A stretch of 37,304 nt of DNA from an uncultured Collinsella sp. (GTDB lineage: Bacteria; Actinomycetota; Coriobacteriia; Coriobacteriales; Coriobacteriaceae), in assembly GCA_900543845.1 (NCBI GenBank), contig UQTD01000010.1, forward strand, positions 1 through 37,304, written 5' to 3'. Positions 30,626 through 37,304 of this stretch are shown here, piece by piece (position 1 is the first letter of the stretch; every line of letters starts with the position of its first letter). The notes under the pieces were generated by a model. That model did not search any database. It had not been told where the DNA came from and was given only the letters and a program-made list of their open reading frames with translations. Made by a program: the position numbers and the translations under genes.

Positions 30626-30644
30626 AGACGGCCCCATATCGGCC

Positions 30645-30687
30645 AAAAGGAAAAGCCTCCGCAGGTTTCCCCGCGGAGGCTTTCGCC
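30645..30687 (-). terminator. Terminator after ftsH
   Basis: AAAGCCTCCGC (30652-30662) pairs with GCGGAGGCTTT (30673-30683). Read on the minus strand it is followed by TCCTTTTGG. It ends the tilS-hpt-ftsH unit. Confidence 0.85.
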
Positions 30688-30694
30688 ACAAAGA

Positions 30695-32836
<2,142 letters not shown>

Positions 32837-32837
32837 C

Positions 32838-33386
32838 TTACGAATAAACCTCCGGTTTCAAAATGCCCAGATACGGAAGGTTACGATAGCGCTCGGCATA
32901 GTCGAGGCCGTAGCCCACCACAAAGGCATCGGGGCAATGGGTTCCAACATACTTGGGCGTGATGGCCGAGACGCGGTCCTCAACGTCCTTCCACAGGAAG
33001 GCGGCGACCTCCAGAGAAGCGGGCTTGCGGCTCTCGAGGTTCTTCATCAGATACTTGAGCGTCAGGCCCGAGTCCAGAATGTCCTCGACGATCAGCACGT
33101 CGCGACCGCGGATGTCGATATCCAGGTCCTTAATGATACGCACGATACCCGAGGACTTCACACCGTCGCCATAGCTCGAAACAGCCATGAAATCGATGTT
33201 GGTCGGCAGCTCGATCTTGCGCATCAGGTCGCCCATAAAGACCACGGCACCGCGCAGGACCGCAATCAGCACCAGATCCTTACCCGCGTAGTCGCGCGTA
33301 ATCTCCTCGCCTAGGCGAGAGACGATACCGTCGATATCCTCCTGTGTGAACAGAACCTTCTCGATATCCGGATGTTGAGAAGCCAT
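32838..33386 (-). CDS. hpt: Hypoxanthine phosphoribosyltransferase
   Basis: A 182-residue purine salvage enzyme that joins hypoxanthine or guanine with PRPP. The PRPP-binding motif is VLIVEDILDSGLTL (97-110); earlier it has IAVLRGAVVFMGDLMR, and SYGDGVKSSG is the flexible loop. The C-terminal part has DAFVVGYGLDYAERYRNLPY, which binds the base. The length is normal. AAAGGG before 33386 supports the start. It sits between tilS and ftsH in the order found in many bacteria. Confidence 0.97.
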   Translation of the reverse strand: MASQHPDIEKVLFTQEDIDGIVSRLGEEITRDYAGKDLVLIAVLRGAVVFMGDLMRKIELPTNIDFMAVSSYGDGVKSSGIVRIIKDLDIDIRGRDVLIVEDILDSGLTLKYLMKNLESRKPASLEVAAFLWKDVEDRVSAITPKYVGTHCPDAFVVGYGLDYAERYRNLPYLGILKPEVYS

Positions 33387-33533
33387 GACAACCCTTTCTT
33401 GTGCTTATCGCCCACACACCGCCGTATGGACGCGAACTACACATTCTAGCAGCGCACGGGGTAAATTTACCAGCCCGTGCACCATCAGCGCGGGAATACC
33501 GTCAACGTCGCACAGAATAGCAGGCGTGGGACG

Positions 33534-35072
33534 CTATTCCGCATCGACCACGCGAAGCAGATATGCCACGCGCGTTGCGGCCGTGCACTTAAAACGCTCG
33601 TCCGCGCGAACTCCGGCGACCCACACCACGACACCCCCCGGCGCCGTCCTCACCATGGGCACGCCGGCGCGCTCGGAAACGGGAATGCGAGCCTCACCTA
33701 GCAAATCGGATACTTTCTTGCTTCGGCCACTCATCCCTAACGGGCACATCACGTCTCCCGGCGCGGGACCGTCCACCCACAGGCGCGCCAATCGCGCCTC
33801 GGCAGGGATCTCGCCACGCGAGCCCGCCAGGATCCGCTCACTATCGCTGTCGGCAAAACCCAGGGCAGCCGCGTCTACCAAAGCTGTCACTTCCCCGGCA
33901 GCCGCAAGCTCACGGGCGCGGCGCACGATATCGCATCCCGGCTCAACAGCCATCGGTTCTGTGACCAGCATGCGTCCCCCGCCCAACGGCAAACGACCGG
34001 GTACGGTAACCCAGTCCGCGACCAGGCCCTCGCGAGCCGCCGGCGCCTTAAACGCCAGCATGCCAAACTCAATGCGTGCGTCAATCCCCGCCGGAAGCGT
34101 GACCGAGCCGGTGCCCTCGGCAACGCAGGAAAGGACTCGCTCCACATGTCGCATCTCGGGACGAGCGTCCGGATCGATGCGCTTAATCGCCAGTCGCACG
34201 ATGCGCCGCGCGATTACCACCTCGGCCGCAGCAAGGCGCCTGGCATCGAGCACCAGCGCGCCCGCTGCCTCTTTGCGCAAACAGCTTCGAAACGCCTGTG
34301 CCGACAGCTGGGATAGAAACGCATCTTCATCACCCAAGATCTCACAGGCGGCGCCAATCGTCTTGCACACGCTCGCATTACGCTGTGCCACCACCGGCAT
34401 TACCCGATGGCGCACGTAGTTTCGCAGATACGAGATATCCTCATTGCTCTCGTCTTCACGCCACGGCTGACCATGTACCTGTAGATAGCCCACGAGCTCG
34501 CCATGAGTTAGGTCGAGCAAGGGACGCACCACGATATTCCTCCGGCGAGGAATGCTCGATAGACCAGCGGGCCCCGAACCCTTAATCGCGTTCATCAAAA
34601 ACGTTTCCGCGCGATCCGAAGACGTGTGCGCGGTGCAGATACGAGCCGCCGTTCGCGGTGCCCCCGTCTGGGCGCAGAGCTCGCGAACATACCTTCGCGC
34701 CGCGGCATAGCGCACCTCGCGGGCCGCGGCCTCAATATTGCCCGACTCCCCATCAAAATAAGCGTGCTCCACGCACAGCGGTAAACCATATTGCGCGCAG
34801 AGCTCACGCACAAAGGCCTCGTCGCCATCGGACGCCTTGCCGCGCAGATGATGGTTTACATGCAGCACATGCAGGCGCTCGCGAGCAATGGGGGCAACAC
34901 CGCGTCCGTCTTGGATATCCAGCTTTGATGTGCACGCCATAAGAAGCAGTGCCGTCGAGTCCGCGCCGCCTGATACCATGAGCACGACAGGAGCAGCCTG
35001 CTGCCTCGTCCGGGTCTCATCGACTGCCCCAGGCACGGCATGGTGTCCATAATGCTGAGATACCGTAGGCAT
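33534..35072 (-). CDS. tilS: tRNA(Ile)-lysidine synthetase
   Basis: A 512-residue ATP-dependent ligase that attaches lysine to C34 of tRNA-Ile(CAU), changing its codon and amino-acid identity. The PP-loop is SGGADST (34-40). VLHVNHHLRG, AREVRYAAARRY, CTAHTSSDRAETFLMNAIKG and GLSSIPRRRNIVVRPLLDL are conserved TilS stretches. SYLRNYVRHRVMPVV follows, and the TilS C-terminal domain includes PGDVMCPLGMSGRSKKVSDL. GAGGAGG before 35072 fixes the start. The gap to hpt is 147 bp with no strong terminator, so read-through is likely. It is divergent from the metallo-beta-lactamase gene 48 bp away. Confidence 0.96.
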   Translation of the reverse strand: MPTVSQHYGHHAVPGAVDETRTRQQAAPVVLMVSGGADSTALLLMACTSKLDIQDGRGVAPIARERLHVLHVNHHLRGKASDGDEAFVRELCAQYGLPLCVEHAYFDGESGNIEAAAREVRYAAARRYVRELCAQTGAPRTAARICTAHTSSDRAETFLMNAIKGSGPAGLSSIPRRRNIVVRPLLDLTHGELVGYLQVHGQPWREDESNEDISYLRNYVRHRVMPVVAQRNASVCKTIGAACEILGDEDAFLSQLSAQAFRSCLRKEAAGALVLDARRLAAAEVVIARRIVRLAIKRIDPDARPEMRHVERVLSCVAEGTGSVTLPAGIDARIEFGMLAFKAPAAREGLVADWVTVPGRLPLGGGRMLVTEPMAVEPGCDIVRRARELAAAGEVTALVDAAALGFADSDSERILAGSRGEIPAEARLARLWVDGPAPGDVMCPLGMSGRSKKVSDLLGEARIPVSERAGVPMVRTAPGGVVVWVAGVRADERFKCTAATRVAYLLRVVDAE

Positions 35073-35120
35073 TTGCTTCCTCCTCTATTCGTCCGCACCC
35101 ATTGTATCCTTTGGAATCTT

Positions 35121-35930
35121 ATGTCTCGTCTGCACCTTCATATCCTCGGCAGTGGCTCAAAAGGCAACTGCGCACTCATCGAGGGCCCGCAGGGGCTCAT
35201 TATGGTCGATGACGGACTGTCTCGCCGCGAGACATTAAAGCGTATGGCAGAACTGGGACTCTCGACAGACAACGTCTCGGCTCTTCTCATTACTCATGAG
35301 CATAGCGATCACATCAAGGGCCTCGATGTCTGGTGCAAGCACTGGCACGGCCCCCTCTTTGCCAGCAGGGGCACTCTTTCGAACAAAGAAAATCTTTCGC
35401 ATCTGCCTGTCGAGGAATTCGATCCCGGCGACGCCCTATCCATTGCCGGCATCCACGTGCAAACCTACTCAACATCACACGATGTCATCAATCCAGTCGG
35501 TTATCGATTCGACACCCTCGATGATTCCATCGGCTTTGCCACCGACACCGGAGAGCTATCGAGCCAAGCCATGAACACCCTCAAAGATTGTCGAGTCCTC
35601 GCGCTCGAAAGCAACCACGATGTGACCATGCTGCGCGAGGGAGAATATCCCCGCTTTCTTCAGGAGCGCATCCTGTCTGCAAGGGGACACCTCTCCAACG
35701 GCCAAGCCGCCGAAGCCGCGCGCGAACTTGTTACCGATCGCACCGAACAGCTCATTGCCATGCACATCAGCCAAGACAACAATCGTCCGAGCCTTACCGT
35801 CAAAAGCTATGCCAAAGCTCTAGCCGCAACCCTGGATGACGAGCTCGGCAGCTCCGCCACCCTTCTCCAAGGATCGCGAAAACTCTCGATACGCCCCGCA
35901 AGCCAGTATCGGCCAGCAACCATTCAATAG
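35121..35930 (+). CDS. MBL-fold metal-dependent hydrolase, YycJ/WalJ type
   Basis: A 269-residue metallo-beta-lactamase-fold protein. It has HILGSGSKGNCALIE near the N-terminus, the metal site THEHSDH (58-64), further ligands in STSHDVINPVGYRF, FATDTG and LESNHD, and GHLSNGQAAEAAREL near the end. GSGSxGN plus HEHxDH is the pattern of YycJ/WalJ, single-strand exonuclease-like proteins linked to DNA repair and cell-wall control. AUG at 35121 (MSRLHLH) has only a weak GGA upstream; a start at 35040 would run into the divergent tilS and is unlikely. Confidence 0.92.
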   Translation: MSRLHLHILGSGSKGNCALIEGPQGLIMVDDGLSRRETLKRMAELGLSTDNVSALLITHEHSDHIKGLDVWCKHWHGPLFASRGTLSNKENLSHLPVEEFDPGDALSIAGIHVQTYSTSHDVINPVGYRFDTLDDSIGFATDTGELSSQAMNTLKDCRVLALESNHDVTMLREGEYPRFLQERILSARGHLSNGQAAEAARELVTDRTEQLIAMHISQDNNRPSLTVKSYAKALAATLDDELGSSATLLQGSRKLSIRPASQYRPATIQ

Positions 35931-35944
35931 ACTGTCCTAAACAG

Positions 35945-35985
35945 CAAAAGGGGCCGGGAATCGCTTCCCAGCCCCTTTTGTTGTC
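35945..35985. terminator. Bidirectional terminator between the MBL and hsp20 genes
   Basis: CAAAAGGGGC (35945-35954) pairs with GCCCCTTTTG (35971-35980), with GGGA/TCCC inside. It is followed on the plus strand by TTGTCTTTT. It lies between convergent genes. Confidence 0.85.
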
Positions 35986-36012
35986 TTTTAATAGCGAAGA
36001 ACACCAACGAAG

Positions 36013-36444
36013 TTATTCGATGGAGATCTTCGTAACGTTCTTCTTCTCGACGATCTTGGGAACCGTAACGGTCAGGATGCCGTCAGCGTACTTAGCCGAG
36101 AGGCCCTCGCTCGAAGCGTCCTTAAGATACACGCCACGCGTCGCGCTGTACGAGCTGAACTCCTTCTGCAGGAAGTTCTTGCCCTCGTTCTCCTCGTCTT
36201 CCTCGACATTCACGCTAATGGACAGACGGCCCTCGTTAAGCTCGACATCGATATCGTCCTTGGCGACGCCGGTCAGATAAGCCTTGACCTCATAGCCATC
36301 GCCCTTATCCTCAACGTCAACGGGGAACGCCTTAGAGGCAATCGAGCTGTTCGCTAGGTCGCTCATATCATCAAACAGATCGAACAGCGAGCTTGCAGAG
36401 GGACGAACGCCAAAAACCGAACGATAAGGAACCATGCTTGCCAT
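36013..36444 (-). CDS. Small heat-shock protein Hsp20/alpha-crystallin
   Basis: A 143-residue ATP-independent chaperone. The alpha-crystallin domain runs from about residue 40 to 135: FPVDVEDKGDGYEVKAYLTG, then DDIDVELNEGRLSISVNVEE and FSSYSATRGVYLKDASSEGL. YADGILTVTVPK carries the family G-x-L motif. The C-terminus TKISIE contains an I-x-I motif used in oligomer assembly. AAGGAG eight bases before 36444 fixes the start; longer readings through the AT-rich leader are unlikely. Upstream a HAIR-like inverted repeat (36581-36601) suggests heat-shock control by HspR. Confidence 0.95.
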   Translation of the reverse strand: MASMVPYRSVFGVRPSASSLFDLFDDMSDLANSSIASKAFPVDVEDKGDGYEVKAYLTGVAKDDIDVELNEGRLSISVNVEEDEENEGKNFLQKEFSSYSATRGVYLKDASSEGLSAKYADGILTVTVPKIVEKKNVTKISIE

Positions 36445-36580
36445 GTTTACCACTCCTTTATAGGACTGCCGAGTCATCTTCCAGGTGACTGGGACTTCTT
36501 TTGACGCTCTTATATATGCCCACCCAGTGCTCATATATACATCGACTATAAAGTTTTTTGAGTCCGGTACTATAAGCATA

Positions 36581-36601
36581 TCTAAGTGCGTATGACTCAG
36601 G
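36581..36601. promoter_or_regulatory. HAIR-like operator upstream of hsp20
   Basis: TCTAAGT (36581-36587), seven bases and ACTCAGG (36595-36601) resemble the HspR site CTTGAGT-N7-ACTCAAG. The right half matches at six of seven positions and the left half at four. A further TTGAGT word lies near 36557-36562. The site is about 140 bp before the hsp20 start and also near the divergent gene at 36722. Confidence 0.35.
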
Positions 36602-36674
36602 TTTTAGGAAGGTTAAGGTTCTTTGAACCAGAGCTTAAATACCGAGTATGTCCCCAGCTACAAATAACAAGGGG

Positions 36675-36680
36675 CTTACA
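36675..36680 (+). promoter_or_regulatory. -10 element of the gene at 36722
   Basis: TACAAT (36675-36680) lies 42 bp before the ATG, at a suitable place for a short leader. No clear -35 is visible upstream. Confidence 0.35.
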
Positions 36681-36721
36681 ATGAGCGCATACACGTTGTT
36701 GGTAACGAGCTAAAGGGCATC

Positions 36722-37189
36722 ATGGACGACCAAAACCAGAACAATATGCTTATGCCGACGCAGGGGGAAGATACTTCCACGCAGCCGCCACGGTTCCATC
36801 GCCCCCACATCTCGCAAGAGCCCATTAATGATCCGGAGCCCGAGTATGTGACGAGAAATCGATATCAAACGCTCGAGGATGCCCAAACGGGACGTAAACA
36901 TATGGGCGTCGCCTCGGGAGACCCCGTATATCTGAAAGACGCACCATTATCTAAAAACAGCGCAGCTAGTGATGAGCCGATGAAAACATCCGCCACTCAT
37001 CAACAAAGAGGTCCTCGACCAAAGCAAACCTTGACGAATTCGGCTCGCTATCTCGAAACGCCAAAACAGGGAAAATCAATCTTCGTTTCGTCAAGTAAAC
37101 GACGCAAGCAGCATCGACTGACAATCCTGCTTTTGATCATTGCAGCCATAGCAGTTGCCCTTGTTATTCGTTTTATTTTCTTTAAATAA
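36722..37189 (+). CDS. Hypothetical tail-anchored membrane protein
   Basis: Not a family I recognise. The 155-residue protein has a hydrophilic, Pro/Gln/Asn-rich and probably disordered N-terminal part of about 125 residues, a basic patch (KRRKQHR, 126-132) and one C-terminal membrane helix (about 133-153, LTILLLIIAAIAVALVIRFI) ending FFK. That topology is tail-anchored, with the soluble part in the cytoplasm. AAAGGG four bases before the ATG supports the start. Base composition is more AT-rich than that of its neighbours. It is divergent from hsp20. Confidence 0.7.
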   Translation: MDDQNQNNMLMPTQGEDTSTQPPRFHRPHISQEPINDPEPEYVTRNRYQTLEDAQTGRKHMGVASGDPVYLKDAPLSKNSAASDEPMKTSATHQQRGPRPKQTLTNSARYLETPKQGKSIFVSSSKRRKQHRLTILLLIIAAIAVALVIRFIFFK

Positions 37190-37224
37190 AAGCTCAATAC
37201 CAAAAAGAATTAAATCGTCTGGCG

Positions 37225-37239
37225 TAAATGAGTCATTTA
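37225..37239. promoter_or_regulatory. Perfect 15-bp palindrome near the right end
   Basis: TAAATGAGTCATTTA is a perfect palindrome around a central G. It lies between the last gene and its terminator, so it may be an operator of a gene outside the window or have no function. Confidence 0.25.
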
Positions 37240-37257
37240 TGCCCGGTAAACGCAAAA

Positions 37258-37286
37258 AAGGGGGAGGCCGCGAGGCCTCCCCCTTC
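37258..37286. terminator. Terminator after the tail-anchored protein gene
   Basis: AAGGGGGAGGCC (37258-37269) pairs perfectly with GGCCTCCCCCTT (37274-37285), around a 4-nt loop. It is preceded by an A run, so it can act in both directions. Confidence 0.85.
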
Positions 37287-37304
37287 TCAGTTCAAGCGTA
37301 CGGC

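Noticed and set aside
33385..34419. Plus-strand frame of 344 codons opposite tilS
   Set aside because: Low-complexity Arg/Ser/Thr-rich antisense reading of tilS.
35040..35120. N-terminal extension of the YycJ-like protein from 35040
   Set aside because: It would overlap the divergent tilS start and adds residues unlike the family N-terminus.

Overview
The window is GC-rich, densely coded chromosomal DNA from what looks like an actinobacterium of the class Coriobacteriia, most likely Collinsella or a close relative. This placement is an inference from protein character, codon use, Tat-lipoprotein style, heat-shock operator style and the recurring intergenic GGGACAG palindromes; no marker gene here proves it. 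I support 33 protein genes (one cut by the window edge) and one tRNA. No phage, plasmid, rRNA or CRISPR array is visible.

Layout. 1-5.2 kb: 5' end of tadA, tRNA-Ser(UGA), a TetR-type regulator, a LemA protein, branched-chain aminotransferase ilvE, a DedA membrane protein and serine acetyltransferase cysE. 5.2-9.5 kb: a marR-abc-abc operon encoding a heterodimeric multidrug-type exporter with one canonical and one degenerate ATP site. 9.6-14.9 kb: an unknown 96-residue protein, a nitroreductase, a one-helix membrane protein, a Fis-type regulator with a decayed AAA+ core, and a YeiH-type transporter divergent from a GntR/FCD regulator. 15-20.3 kb: glmS, a LacI regulator, a HAD phosphatase and larE. 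20.6-28.3 kb: a secreted DNA/RNA nuclease, an EF-G-like protein with altered GTPase motifs, a three-gene amino-acid ABC importer and an RlmD-type rRNA methyltransferase. 28.3-37.3 kb: a PHP phosphoesterase, a class I aminotransferase, the classical tilS-hpt-ftsH cluster, a YycJ-like metallo-beta-lactamase protein, Hsp20 and a tail-anchored unknown protein.

Most genes are housekeeping or ordinary accessory metabolism and transport. The unusual signal is between them. Nearly every longer intergenic gap holds inverted repeats that simple terminators do not explain: a 212-bp element with 26-bp terminal inverted repeats (1710-1921); roughly 138-bp long palindromes (2019-2156, 26572-26710); a decayed one (20323-20428); three copies of a hairpin plus a conserved tail (14846, 17236, 20460); and a compact island of five palindromes of three families upstream of the LacI gene (16958-17291). 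I read these as non-autonomous REP/REPIN- or MITE-like elements. No transposase is in the window, so the mobilising enzyme is unknown.

Regulatory signals of note are a near-identical 16-18 bp palindrome at the ilvE and amino-acid ABC promoters, paired palindromes upstream of glmS, a direct-repeat operator at marR, and a HAIR-like site upstream of hsp20.
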